DNA of 64,000 nucleotides from Diospyros lotus. Taxonomy: Eukaryota > Streptophyta > Magnoliopsida > Ericales > Ebenaceae. The DNA lies in the NCBI RefSeq assembly GCF_014633365.1, contig NW_026267104.1, forward strand, positions 2,294,001-2,358,000, written 5' to 3'. Position numbers and translations under genes: made by a program. Below are positions 33,649 to 47,100 of this stretch, piece by piece (the stretch's first letter is position 1; the number at the start of each line of letters is the position of its first letter). Below the pieces are notes generated by a model. The model searched no databases. It worked only from the letters and a program-made list of their open reading frames with translations, and was not told where the DNA came from.

Positions 33649-35335
33649 AGGTCCTTTACAGAAGAAGTCCACTTTCACACTCATTTTCTTTGCTTTATGC
33701 AGAAGCTTAAGAGGTTGTTGTCTGATACTTAAACATTATAGAAGATTCACTTTAAATTTAAATAATAAACCATAACCCTCAAACATTACAAAATGAACTT
33801 TTATTTAATTTTTTTAACACAGGCCACCTCTCTAGTGTATATGTATATATATATATATATATTATTCCTTGAATTGCAAAAGAATGCATGTTTATGGTTG
33901 ATGAATTTCAGACAGATCTACTGACTCCACCAAACAAAATTCAGAGTTTGGTAGCCCACCTGCAACATTGTGTCCCACAAGCCTTCCACCAGAAATGGAC
34001 TTTGAGCTTTTCTTTCCTCCTAACTTGGCAGCAAGGCAAGAAATCATGGTGGCCATCATTATTTATCCCAAACAATTAAGGTGACTTAACAATTTTCACA
34101 TCTTTAAAGAGTAAGTTGTTTAATATACGAGATTTTTTATTTTATAAAAATTAATATATAAAATATTATATATATATTTTTTATATTTTTACAAAAAAAG
34201 ACAATTTTCACGACTCATATTCGTCACGTTTCAATCACGAAAGACTAGAAACAGATTTATGATTTATTTATAGCTTTCAAAACCCACTGAGTTTAATGAC
34301 CTGTCAAACATTTTAATCAGTACTGCCCAATGGACTGAGAGCCATCCTCTCCATTGGTCAGATCTCCTTTGTTGAAGACAAATGAACCACCCTCAGAAGC
34401 AGGAAGCCAAATGTTAATAACCATCCACTCCGTCATCCTTAACAAATTGCTGTGCAAAGAAGAGAACTCCCAGAGATCAAATCAATTAGTTAGAGACTAA
34501 GAGAAATAGAGTCTACCAAAATGAAGGGGCTACTGAGGGCATAACATATTTAAAGTGAATCTAACTGTAATGTTTTGCGTAACTTAGAGATGAAATGATA
34601 TCCGAATACATAAGATTTTGGGTTAACTAGATCTAACAACAGTTGTTCTTAGGATGTGATCTTGTGACGTAAAAAAGGATATCCCCGATATAGGAGAGAC
34701 GTCTCTCTTGCAACGGTCGGGGGATATGAGCCCAAGAGATATCAGTTAAAAACTTGGGGGGGGGGGGGGGGGGGGGGGGGGTTCAAATTGAATGTTAAAA
34801 ACCCTGAGCAGCATACATTATAAGTGTACATGTCTGAAGGAATAACAATCACAAAAGATAGGAGAAAGAAGAGTGGCAAGATGTTTGGAGCATCCACTTC
34901 AAAATTATATTCATGTTTCTCCAGCTGCAAGCTATTTCTTATGGTCCAACTGAAATTATAATCAAACAATGTGTCATATCCTTGGACAGGGTAGTAAAGC
35001 ATAATTGCAGAAACGCAAGGATGATGAACCTGCTGATTTCAGTTTCATTTTTATCTTTGAGAAACCAGCAGCATCATTAAACACCAGAGAAATAATAGCT
35101 AAAGCAACCTAATTCTACATGAGTTGAATTTACATCAAGGAAGCAATTAATAAAGCCCAATTTTTATTCAGTTCACACGCGTTCTTACATATTCCTTTAA
35201 TTTAAAGGAAGAAGAATAATGAGCTAAAGAATGATACACAAGTGTAGAAGAATACAAGTACAGATTGCAGTTCCCAGGTGCAGCAAAACCTGCACACAAT
35301 GAAACGACAAGGTAATTGATCCAAACTAGCTCAGA
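33649..35335. other. Spacer between the MULE and phosphoserine phosphatase
   Basis: AT-rich sequence with a (TA)n run near 33845, an unusual run of 26 G at 34756-34781 and, near its right end, the probable 3'UTR of the phosphatase gene. No gene is supported. Confidence 0.6.
34756..34781 (+). repeat. Poly-G tract (26 G)
   Basis: An uninterrupted run of about 26 G. Such tracts are rare in AT-rich plant spacers and are error-prone in sequencing. Confidence 0.9.
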
Positions 35336-38300
35336 CTACTCCAGGGTACTTATCAGATCGCTAAAATTGAAAACCAGCCAATCAGCCTTTGCTGCAACAG
35401 CCCCCCGAAGTTGAACTCCAGCATAGCAAATAAACATGTCAGCACCTCCTGGTTTCCGAGCCTGAACTTAAATGAAAGAACGTATCAGATCGTGCTCAAC
35501 ACCAAAATGCTGCTTGATTAAGTTACAGTTCACGGGAATTATTTTGACCCTTGGTTTACCTAGCCAGACAGCTGAAATTTTTGGATGGGCATTTAAGTTC
35601 CTTATACATTAGTCTAAGTTAATAACATAAGCCTTGAGACAATTTCTCATGCATCACATTGCGGAAAATATTATGGAAATCATGTATTTGAAAATCTACT
35701 TACAAATATGAAGGAATAATTAAGTAGATAACGAAAAGAAAAGAAAGAAACAGATGAAGAAATGTAATAGAGAAAAGAATATGCATGCTAAAAAATGACA
35801 AACAGGAAGATATCTTTAAGCACTACATGTTTGTGTGGGTATAAAAATGCATAGAAGGGGTAACTTTTAGATCCTAATAGTGATCAATGCAAGTTTTTTT
35901 CACCTCAAGATCAGTTGCGCCATCGCCAACCATTACTAATGCCTTGTATCCCCGAGCCTGAAAATTAAATCAGATACATAATCAATATTGTTCAAAATAC
36001 CAGATGTGTGACCAACTACATAATGGTAATACTGACCTTCCTGATCTGTTGAACTGCAGTGGCTTTCCCTCCACTCCTTGAAGTAGGCTCATCTTCATCA
36101 AACCCTAGAAACTCCCCAGAATTTCCAAATAGTAGTTGGTTGGCAAAAATGTTTTCTGAGGGAATACCAAGGATTGATGCAGCAGGCTTCAAAGAAAATT
36201 AATCTGGTCAGCAGTGCCAAAGACAATCTGGAAATTTAATATACTCCAACTAAAATACAAAAGATAATTGTATAAAGGCAAGAAACACTACACACACTGC
36301 CAGCTTTCTAGGCCTGGTGTTAGCTGATCGGATTCTCAACTTAGGGCTCAAGTTCACTTGTTTAGCTACAAGGAAAATAATCAATGCACAATAGCTCATT
36401 GATACCCAAAAAAATGGCTTCCTTTTTTTTGGGGGGGGGGTGTGGAAGACTCTGAAGTAGGCTAGCCCCCTGGGCATTTAGCATGAAGCGTCATAAACAT
36501 GAGTTTATTGTAATTTAATCATCCTCTTTGGGAATAAGAATGCTCGTTCTCATTAAAATCAACCTTCTTTTAGCTGGATTTCTTTTTAGAACCACCAATT
36601 ATCAATTATAATATCTAGCATGCGTATGCCCAGGAGAGACTCTTTGAGTTTTGAGGAATTATAGTGATCTGCTTTCACCATGAGCTAGTGCAACCTACCT
36701 TCTTCATGCTCTTCCAAGATATCATTTTCTTAAACAACAGGAGGGTGTCCCTAGTGCACGAGGCATGCTTTGTGAGGGTTGTTGTTGTACATAGCCTTAT
36801 CCTTGCAAAGAGGTTGTTTGTAAGATAACATTTGCTTCAACTCGGCCCCCACCCCCCACCAAAAAAAAAAAAAAAAAGCCAGAAGAATGCATATCAAGTT
36901 TAGCAATGTACGTTGATCATTTGACGAAAGCCTCCAGAGATCAGATAAACATCAGTATTTTTAGCCTTCAGCTTCTTGACCAACTCATCTATGCCAGGAG
37001 AAATCCTACACATAAGGGAACAAGAATGGGAAACCATATACAAAAAAAAGATGAAGTTAAACAAAAAGGAAAAATTGCAGCTGACATGTTGAGGGACATC
37101 ATTGCCTTGGATTGAGAGGGGGCAGAATGAAAAAAGAAAAAATAGAAACCACTAAGCCATGCCAACATCAATCTTCTAGATACCCTTTATTGGTATCTGG
37201 CCCATGTTCAATGTTAAAATCTTCAATATTTTATAACATTTCAGTTATTATTGCAAGAGTCACTAGTTTCTACGTCCATCTGTCTGCCTTCTTTATTAAC
37301 CAACAGGGAACCAAAAAGGAAAGAAACATAGGCTTAATTTGGGAATACAATTTAACAAAACCAATCGAAAATGAATTTAGTTAAAATTTGAGTTCATGTC
37401 CTACTGACATTATCAGAGGCTTGCCTGGACTGATAGAAAGCATGATGAGAAGGGGAGAGCGTTGATGTGAAAATTCCAGTGACACTTGAAATTAACATGT
37501 GCCACATGGTGCAGTTAATGTCTATGACATGGCAGGCACAAAATAACCAGCACAAACTTAAACTTGCAATTCTGAGCCACCTATGAATCTACCAGAGGTT
37601 ATAACTCTTTTTCTGATTACCACATATCAACACAAAAGAAAAGGTAACCTATAATTTTGTGATGATTACTGAAGTTTTGATCCTATAGGCAAGCATCATG
37701 TAACATGATCCATAATTTCACAAATGCAATTTTCAGCATGAAAAACTGAACAAAAAAAAAGGGGGCCCCCTAGTGCACAAGACTCCACGCTTTGCGAGGG
37801 TAGGGAGAGGGTCATTTTTGTATACAATCTTACACTTACTTTGCAAAGAAGCTGTTTTCACAACTCAAACATTTGACCTTCCAATCACAGAAGACATAAA
37901 GAAAAACCTTATTGTTGCTACCAAGGGGATTGTAACATAGGCAGACAGTATTACTAGGGGAAGATCTAAGAAAAGAAAAGAAATGGGCTTTCAAAATAAA
38001 TGACTTGCTAAAAAAACAAATAGGGATTTAAGAGAAAACAGCTTGCTAACATAAAATAAGAACACTTTTGCAGTGAGATGCTTTTAATTTCGTACTGTAG
38101 TTGAATGTTTCTGCTGTGTCTTACCTATCATCTCAAATGTGTTCTCTGTGTTCCAACTTATACAACCTTCTCATCCACATTCTGTATACAATATATATTA
38201 CAAACGAAAAGCAACAAATACTTTATAGAAACGAATACAGCATTCATACTTTGGAGGCCTTTTCTCAAGGAAATCCCGGACTTGGGAAAGGGACGGATTG

Positions 38301-39078
38301 AATAGAGAGAGTCTGGCAGCCAAAGCCTCCTCAAAAGGAACAGAACCACCCATTGCCCTACAGAGAAATCAGATATCAAAATCACAGCATCAACTGAATT
38401 AACAACTCACTTTCAAAAGAAAAGGATATTAAACCTTGCTGTCCATTCTGCAACATCTTTTCCTGCCCCACAAAATTCAGCAAGCTCATCAATGCCCTCA
38501 TCCAAGCAGACTGTGCTATCCACATCGAAGCATACAGCATCAGCATTTTGCCACACCTCAAGCACCTCTAGAAATTTAGGAAAGAAATTTATCAGGTACA
38601 GTACCATAACTTTCAAGTATTGAAGAACAATAACGTAAGATCAAGTATGTAACAACTCGACCCATTATATGGTTTGGTACTTAATTGTTTACAAGTCATA
38701 GCAGAAGCAAATATTTGGAAACACTGGCTGGAATATTTAACTCAGTTCAATACAAAAAGAAACCTAATTTTTCAAAACCTGTTCAAGAAATGAAACATGC
38801 AGGCGATGGCCATATTTGACTCAAAATATTAATTACTTGCATTCCTGAATATGACCTTTTGATGGTAGCGTGTTGTCAACCCGACCAGCCATTGAATTTT
38901 CCACGGGCTGAACTGAAGCAGCTACGGAATACAGCGGTCCTGGATGTTTCATCATCCCAAATGAAGCCCCAGGAGCTCTTTTCACTACTCGTGGAGTATA
39001 AGTTGGAAGAAAAGTTGATTGATGCCTTCTGCAGTAAGCCCTAACCGGGTTGAGTTGTGTGGTGATTAACCCTTCCAT
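35336..39078 (-). CDS. PSP: Phosphoserine phosphatase, chloroplastic
   Basis: Catalyses the last step of the phosphorylated serine pathway, O-phosphoserine to serine, in plastids. Seven exons on the minus strand, 39078-38856, 38567-38435, 38357-38250, 37005-36912, 36186-36037, 35957-35904 and 35461-35336, join in phase to 295 residues, the length of Arabidopsis PSP as I recall it. The first 70 residues are basic and Ser/Thr-rich, as in a transit peptide. HAD-family motifs are all present: DVDST with nucleophile D89 and D91; SGGF (S178) as motif II; the lysine of SRSGGKATAV as motif III; and GDGATD (D248, D252) as motif IV. The exon 1 donor AAAAG|GTCATA is a weaker site than a nearby GCAA|GTAATT, but only the first keeps frame and gives the family sequence PSKE. 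Introns carry Au-like SINE fragments. The start is the ATG of MEGLITT. Confidence 0.94.
36739..36832 (-). mobile_element. Au-like SINE fragment in PSP intron 4
   Basis: Read on the plus strand it shows CCTAGTGCACGAGGCATGC, GTACATAGCCTTATCCTTGC and AAAGAGGTTGTTTGTAAGA, the mirrored order of the Au SINE body. The right part with the B box is lost. Confidence 0.55.
37760..37885 (-). mobile_element. Au-like SINE in PSP intron 3
   Basis: Contains CCCCCTAGTGCACAAGACTCC, ACGCTTTGCGAGGGTAGGG, CAATCTTACACTTACTTTGC, AAAGAAGCTGTTTTCACAAC and TCAAACATTTGACCTTCC. On the minus strand this is the Au SINE order, ending with a decayed B box. Same orientation as the gene. Confidence 0.65.
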
Positions 39079-40507
39079 CAAATTATCTATCATCAAAAAG
39101 TTCCAAGAAATTTTCAATTCCAATGCTAATGTCGACGAGTTTTTCAATTTCAAGCATCAATCACCACAAATTGCAATTCCTAATATTGCAACAACAAATG
39201 GATTCATGGATAGGATAAATAACTGACAATAAACTTAATAAGTATCATTACAAGTCCAGTTCAACGTTAACCAATAAAAACATATCAGACACAACCAGAA
39301 CTAGTTTCAACTTTCAATTGGATCAAGAACCGATTCAACTGCGATTTATGAGCGTGCGAATGTGTAATAATAACATACCACCTACAAATACAAGATCCCA
39401 TTTTTAACAGCAAGCAGCAAAGATCAGAAATGCCCAAAAAATACATAATACTTCATGAAACATCGCAACTATACACAATTACCCCCCACAAAAGCATGCA
39501 GAAATAGATTCCTATCAAATAAAATAGAAGGGGGAAACGCGAAAAGGCTGAGAGAGGGATTTTTATCAAACTTATGAACAGTGCTGAGATAGGAAATGCC
39601 ATTACATTGCGTTATTAAGAAATTTCTGGGTCTTGAAGGACCCTGAAAACGTCCCAATCTAATACTTTTTCAATAGGTGTTCTTAGAAGATGGGAGATTT
39701 GCAGAGGTTGGTGAGATCTGTAAGAGGAGAAGATGAAGACGAAGAAGAAACAGAAAGGAAATAGACCTGGCAATGGTGGAGCAAAGGCAAGTCCGACGTA
39801 AAGACTCTCTCTCTCTCTCTCGTCTGATGCAGAACGAAGATCTCAGTAATCTTTTTCAGGCACAAATTCTCCCATTTCCTTTCCCCTTTCGTAATTTTCT
39901 CCTCTTCTTTTCGAAAAGCTTCTGGTTGGTTGGGAGAAAATGGATTAAAATAATTCAATATAATTTCTTATTTTTAAAATTTTGGTCAATTAAACTTTTA
40001 AATAATTTAACATATTGATAAATTTAAGTCAAAAAATAGCATTAAAGAAGGTAGAGGTGGTGATTTTTCCTCACTAAATTTTCATCATACTTATTCTATT
40101 TATATTTTGCTTGACTCAAATATTAAAGAACAATTTTGAATATATTTTGATCAATTCACTTTATTTTATTTTACAAGTTAATTTCGATAATTCGACAAAA
40201 TTATCGAAGTGAAAGATTAACGTGTACTAACTATTGGTTAAGAATAAAATAAATATAAAACTAATAGTTTAAGAATAAAGTGAATTATTTAAAAAAGTTT
40301 ATTACAAGTGAATTAAAGTAAAAGAAACTTAATTTTTATATTTAAGGATTAACATGCCGTGAAATTTTGGGCAATATAAATTAAGGTGGTTGCCGGACAA
40401 AACCCACTACCGATAGAAATAAATAAATAACTGAGAAGAGTCCTTTGTTTCTATGGTAAGAGTTCAACCTATTTGAAGCCAAACCATGTGCTATTGGTGA
40501 GTGAGAC

Positions 40508-40544
<37 letters not shown>

Positions 40545-41158
40545 ATATCATCATCATCATCAAAATTCCAACTTCTTTTTAAGTAGGAATGGAATAGTCA
40601 CGTAGAATTTTATATGAGTTTACGTAACATATTGGTGCGAAAAGAGAGAAGACTGGTGAATATGGGTGACTTGTATGAGCAAGCATGACACAGCTAGCTT
40701 GCTTGCTTGCTTCCTCCCCACCATGCAACAAACCTCCCCACCATGCAACAAACAACAAATCTCTCTCTCTCTCTCTCTCTCTCGTGTTTCTGAAATCATG
40801 GGTTTTACATTGTCCTGATGTATTGCTCTCTAGAATCCCACCTGCTCTTACTTTACCTTCTTTTTCATATTCTCTCCACCTCCTCTCCCAACAAACCCAC
40901 TTTCTAAATCCATCCATATGTATCTATCTGTATAAATATATGTGAGTGAGTGTGAATATATTCTACATTCATATATAGCTTTGCAAGAACAAATCAATTA
41001 GTAATTACTACCACCAAATCCATAAATCTTCCCTTCCAGATCCATCGCTTTGTTTGTATTACCATACATTTCCCCCACATTTATATAATACCCCCCAATA
41101 TTTGCTCAGGGAAAAAAGGGAAGAGCATTTTCCCGGGAAAGTGAAAAACAGGTCGGGA
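39079..41158. other. Divergent region between PSP and RBOH
   Basis: It contains leaders and promoters of both genes. The stretch 39660-39830 probably includes a leader exon of PSP, with a short CT run at about 39806-39822. Right of it lies AT-rich sequence, a 29-G tract at 40516-40544, a GCTTGCTTGCTTGCTTCC run near 40698, a repeated CCCCACCATGCAACAAAC near 40717 and 40736, and a (CT)n run near 40760. No further gene is supported. Confidence 0.6.
40516..40544 (+). repeat. Poly-G tract (29 G)
   Basis: An uninterrupted G run followed by a short ATC triplet repeat, in the promoter region shared by PSP and RBOH. Confidence 0.9.
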
Positions 41159-44100
41159 ATGGGGCATGAAGATCATCGCTCTGCTTCTCCTTCCTATGGC
41201 AGTTCAGCTGTTTCTGAACCGGCATGTCCCCTTCAGAACCGTTTTGAAGCCGGTTCTTCGCTCTACTTTCCGACAAATGGAGTGGAGAACCTGCCGGAGC
41301 TAAACGAAAATGGGGAGGCTGAAGTGGACGGAGCGGCGATCGGACATCTGAGATTCGTCGACGAGGCGGCCAGCGGAGGGTTGGAGTGGAAGGATGTGGA
41401 GGCGCGGTTCGACCGGATTGCCAATATCAAACCGGGACAGGCTCGGGCAATCAGCGCGGCCGATTTCGGTTTCTGTATCGGTAAGATCATCAGTTCTCTA
41501 CGATGTCGTTTCATGTTTTGAATTTTACCACTTTAAAGGCAGTAGCATGACACTCTACATGCCAAATTTGATGTTCCCGGCTTGCTTATTGGATGTTTTG
41601 TTTTTTGCTAATTTATTTTTATGATTTTAGTTCAAGATTTCACAAATTCAATTATAATTCTAAATAAATTTTAACGCATCATACCTATTTTTGAAACGAT
41701 AATTGCTCATTTAATTAAAAAATTCTTACACTAAGGGGTACCCTTTATACTTTATTTTGATGCCTCACTGTGTAAATAGTTGATTGGCATCCAATTTATT
41801 TGCAATCTTTGTTGTTAACTAATTTGGTTGATGGGTTTTTATAGTCTTGATTTACAAAGTAACTGTGGTATAATTTGTACTACTAAATAATAATAATAAT
41901 AAATAATAATTATACTTTTCAAATATACAAGTATAATTTTTAATTTGTATATGTCTTGATTAGTAATGGTTATACATTTGAATAAGTATACAACAACAAC
42001 AACATATCCAGCTTTTATCCCACTATGTGGGGTCGGCTACATGAATTCTAAACTTCCATGTATTTCTGTTTTTTGTCATATCCTCATTTAGATCTATATA
42101 TTTCATATCAAATTTTAATGTCTCTCCCAAAGTCTTCTTAGGTCTACCTCTACCTCTTTTTATGACTAATTATTCTATTTCATTAACTCTCCTCACAGGA
42201 GCGTCTCTTAGTCTCCTTCTCACATGACCAAACCATCTTAGTCTAGTCTCTCTCATCTTTTCCTCGATTGGCACTACTCCTACCTTATTATAAATAGCTT
42301 CATTTCTAATTTTATCCTTTCTTGTATGTCCGCACATCCATCTTAACATCCCCATCTCCGCTACACTCGTCTTTTGCTCATGCTGGTATTTGATTGCCCA
42401 ACATTATGAGCCATACAGCAAGACTGGTCTTATAGCTGTCTTATAAAATTTTCCTTTCAATTTTAATGGGATTTTACCATCACATAACACCCCCGATGCA
42501 TTTCTCCATTTTAGCTAACCTGCCTTAATTTTATGTGCGATATCCTTGTGGATTTCTCCATCTTTTTGAATCACTGATCCCAAATATCGAAAATGGTATT
42601 TTCTTTGTAAGATTTGGTCTTCTAATTTTATTATAACATTATCCACTCTTGCATTTTTACTAAATTTGCATTCCATATATTCTGTTTTCTTTCTACTTAA
42701 TTTAAATCCCTTAGATTCTAAATTGTTTCTCCACAACTCAAGCTTAGTGTTCACTCCTTCTTTTGTTTCATCCACCAACACTATGTCGTCTGCAAATAAC
42801 ATACACCATGGCATATCTGTCTGAATATCTTTAGTGAGTTCATCCATTACTAGGGCAAATAAGTATAGACTTAGTGCAGAACCTTGATGCAGTCCTATTG
42901 TAGTTGTAAATGGTTCAATATCCCCTCCGCATGTTCTGACCTTTGTCTCTACACCATGATACATGTCCTTAAGGGCTTGTATATAGGCTATTTTGACTCA
43001 TTTCTTCTCTAAAACCCTCCATAATATTTCTCTAGGGACCCTATCATAGGCCTTTTCTAGATCTATAAACACCATATGTAGGTCATTCTGATGATCTCGA
43101 TACCTTTCCATTAGACGCCTCAGTAAATATATAGCTTCCATTGTTGACCTACCAGGCATGAAATCAAACTGATTTTCTGACACCTTTGTTTCCTTTCTGA
43201 GCCTCTGCTCTATTACTCTCTCCCAGAGTTTCATGGTATGACTCATTAACTTAATTCCTCTATAATTTTCACAATTTTGAACATCTCATTTGTTCTTGTA
43301 TATAGGAACCAAAGTACTCCCCCTCCACTCATCTGGCATCTTTTTTGATTTAAGGATGACGTTAAATAGTTGCGTTAGCCAGGAGATGCCCTCTTCTCCT
43401 ATGCATTTCCATGCTTCTATTAGTATATTATCTGGTCCCACTGCCTTATGATTTTTTATCTTGTTTAATGCTTGTCTTATTTCATTTGAACTTATGCGTC
43501 GATAGAATGTGTAGCTCACATTCCCTTATGAATAAGTATAACTACTTAAATTTATTTATACATCTTAAATAGATACGATTAAATGATGTATTTCACATAA
43601 ATCGTGATTGTAAAAAAATATATTCTAGAGGTGACTATTCATCTATTATTAATAAGCACTGAAACTAAGGTAAAAACCATATTAAACTATTTTATAACTA
43701 AATCTTCATTATTGCTAGCGACAAATTTCTTGACTTGGATTAATCTTGTTATAGTTTATCATTAACTCTACAACAATTTGAGAGGGCAAACAATACCTTA
43801 AAAATAGCAACAATAATTCATTCTTGGACTAACAATGATTATAATGTGTGATCCAAATGATTCAACTTCCCTCCATTTTACTCTCTCTCTCTCTCTCTGT
43901 ACAGATATGAAAAGAAGCAATGCATTTCTCTCATGTATTCAAATTCAAATTCAAATTATATCTGTGGAGTTGTATGCATCTTCTTCATGGCAGGTATGCA
44001 GAAGAGTGCAGAGTTTGCTAATGAGCTTTTAGCAGCACTGAGAGGAAGAAAAGATTTAGGGGCAGAAATCACAAAAGCCGAGCTGCAAAAACACTGGCAT

Positions 44101-47100
44101 CGCCTCACTAATCCGCTCCTCAGTTGGAGAGTACAAACTTTCTTCGACTTGTAATTATCTGTTTCTTGCAACTCGATGGATGAATTTAGCAGAAGTTTCA
44201 GTATTTTTGGTGATCGGAAAAGTACTGCTTTCTCTGCAGATGTGATAGGGACATGGATGGAAGAATATCTCACATGGAACTCAAGCAGGTCATACCCAGA
44301 AAAGCCCCTTTGCTGATCTTTAAGTTTATAGGTCCTATAATGGTTATTTTTGGGTCTTCAAATTTTGTGCTTAGTTTTAGTTTCCGTTTTGAAAAACAAA
44401 AACTGTCATGTTCTTTGAATTTGCTTTTTTTTTTTTTTTTTTTTTTGAATTTGGGCAAGTTTGATTTCTTGTTTTATTCTCAATCTGAGTAATTTTGGTT
44501 GTTTTGCAGGCTGTTTTGCTAAGTAGCTCCTGCAATAAGCTATCTGTAACCCAGAAAGAAGCAGAACAACATGCTGCTCTGATCATGGAAGAACTTGATA
44601 CTGAAAGCCGAGGCTATATCCAGGTATCAATTAGAAATGTCAAGATGAAAATCTAACATGAACAACCGAGTAAACTCTATAGATTTGTAATGAGAGTGAT
44701 AAATTTGAATACCTAATCATAGGTTGGCCAGCTAGAGGCTCTCTTCAAACAAAGCATATCAAAGGACCATTTGTCCACCGGTCCAAATTCATCGAGGCAT
44801 GCTCGCAATTACCCGTACCAAGAGCCAGCATCGACTGCTGAGATCTTATTTCGGACCTATTGGCGACGAGGATGGATGATCATGCTGTGGTTGTTGGTCT
44901 GCATTGCACTGTTTGCGTGGAAATTTACTCAGTACAGACATAGGAAAGCCTTTGAAGTAATGGGATACTGTCTTTGCACTGCCAAGGGGGCTGCTGAAAC
45001 CTTGAAGTTCAACATGGCTCTTGTTCTTCTCCCGGTTTGTCGAAACACGCTGACTTGGCTGCGCAAGCACCGACAGATTAGTTCAGTGATTCCATTTAAC
45101 GACAACATCAACTTCCACAAGGTAGGCAATGAATTTAAGTTGGCAGTGGGATAACTTGCAAGCAGCAGAAATGGAGTAACCCTTCTTCATTCTTCGTCAT
45201 TTTCCCTTTCTTGTGTAGTTGATTGCAGGAGGGATAGTTGTAGGGGTGATCTTACATGGGGGCACACACCTTGCCTGTGATTTTCCGAGGATCAGTGGCT
45301 CTGACAACATCGTCTTCCAGCAAACAATTGCAGCCCGGTTCGGGTACCATCAACCGTCTTACTTAGAGATATTGGCCACAACCGAGGCTGCAACTGGAAT
45401 TGCCATGGTCATTCTAATGGCCATTTCGTTTTCTCTGGCGACAAAGTGGCCTCGACGCAGGTCACCATCCCTGCCAAGATCGATTCGACAAGTCACTGGA
45501 TTCAATACCTTTTGGTACTCACACCACCTCTTCATCCTTGTGTATGCATTACTCCTCATTCACTCCATGTTCCTCTTTCTAACCAGTGATGCAGCTGAGA
45601 AGACGGTATGCCAACTTGCCTAGTTACTGATCTCAAACCACTCTGTGTGTACATTTCATAAACCTAGCTCATATGTCTCGTCAATATGCCGAATCATTAG
45701 CCAGATAAAGATTCAATTGAACTCTACCCTTTCTATTCAACATCCCATGTGGTTGAATGGATAGAGATATATTTGAACTTTTGATGCTTGGTAGCAACAG
45801 TTTTGAATTGTACAAATAGTCTCTTTATAAGAAAAACAAGAGAAAAGTTGTGTACAAATACAACCCTCTTCTTACCCTCACAAAGCAGGGTCAAGGACAC
45901 CTTTTTTGTGGCACCTTTATCTCTCTACTTCTTTAGCATACTTTCTTTCTAAGGTAAGTAAATGCTGACTCTGCAGACATGGATGTACATTGCCATTCCA
46001 GTTTTACTATACGCCAGCGAGCGAATATCTCGAGCCATAAGATCAGAGTTCAGAGATGTAAAGATTCTGAAGGTGTTCAATTTATTTTGTCAAAGAAATT
46101 TTTCTTCAGAATTTGATTAACATTGTTTGTAACCTTTTTTATTTCTAATAATTTTCAGGCAACTATTTTTCAAGGAAAAGTACTGTCCCTGACAATGAGC
46201 AGGCCAGAAGGATTCAAATACAGAAGTGGGATGTACATCTATATCCAATGTCCTAAAATTTCACCATTTGAATGGTAACTTTCTACAACCCTTATTTTTC
46301 ACAAACATGAAACCTCATCTCACCTCACTCTTAATACTATCTGAAAGCACAGCTGCATTTATGAAAGTGCATACAAAAGGGCACCATATGATCTTTTGAT
46401 GCAGAACCAACAAAACAGGAACAAATCAAACAACCTGATTGGAGAACTCAAATCAAAAAGATATTCTCAAAAATACATCCAAAAGAGTTTATGTCGACTA
46501 TTAACCTTTACTTATGATTTTCTGCCCCTTGCTTAGGCACCCATTTTCCTTAACTTCTGGACCAGAAGATGACCACCTAAGCATTCATATTAGAGCTCTT
46601 GGAGATTGGAGTTACCAGATGTACAGTCTCTTCCAAGAGGTAAGAAAGAGGGAGACAACACAACAACGGATTTTTCAAGGGAATCTTGTGAATCTGTTCA
46701 AAGTTAACCTCTATCCACAGGTCATTATCTCTGCAGGCCCCATGGAGTACCCAAGAATATATGTAGATGGACCATATGGGGCAGCCTCTCAAGATTGCCT
46801 GAAATATGACATCCTCGTATTTGTCGGCCTTGGCATAGGAGTCACACCTTTCATTAGCATCCTCAAAGGCATCTTCAAATGTCTTCAAAAGCCGGTTCAT
46901 GGCCATGTAAACTGTGTTTTTTTTTTTTCTTCTCATTTTCCCTCTTTGTGTATTCTCTTGGTTGAAGTAAGCTTTGCATAATTTGATCACTCACAATGCG
47001 ATTTTTTTATGTTTACATAGCATTGTGTAGGAACTATGGCAAAATGCCCATCAAATGCCTATCTGTATTGGGTCACAAGAGAACAGTGCTCTCTCCAATG

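Noticed and set aside
38831..38847. Alternative PSP exon 1 donor GCAA|GTAATT
   Set aside because: It would shift the frame and stop soon after; the donor AAAAG|GTCATA keeps phase and yields the conserved PSKE joint.
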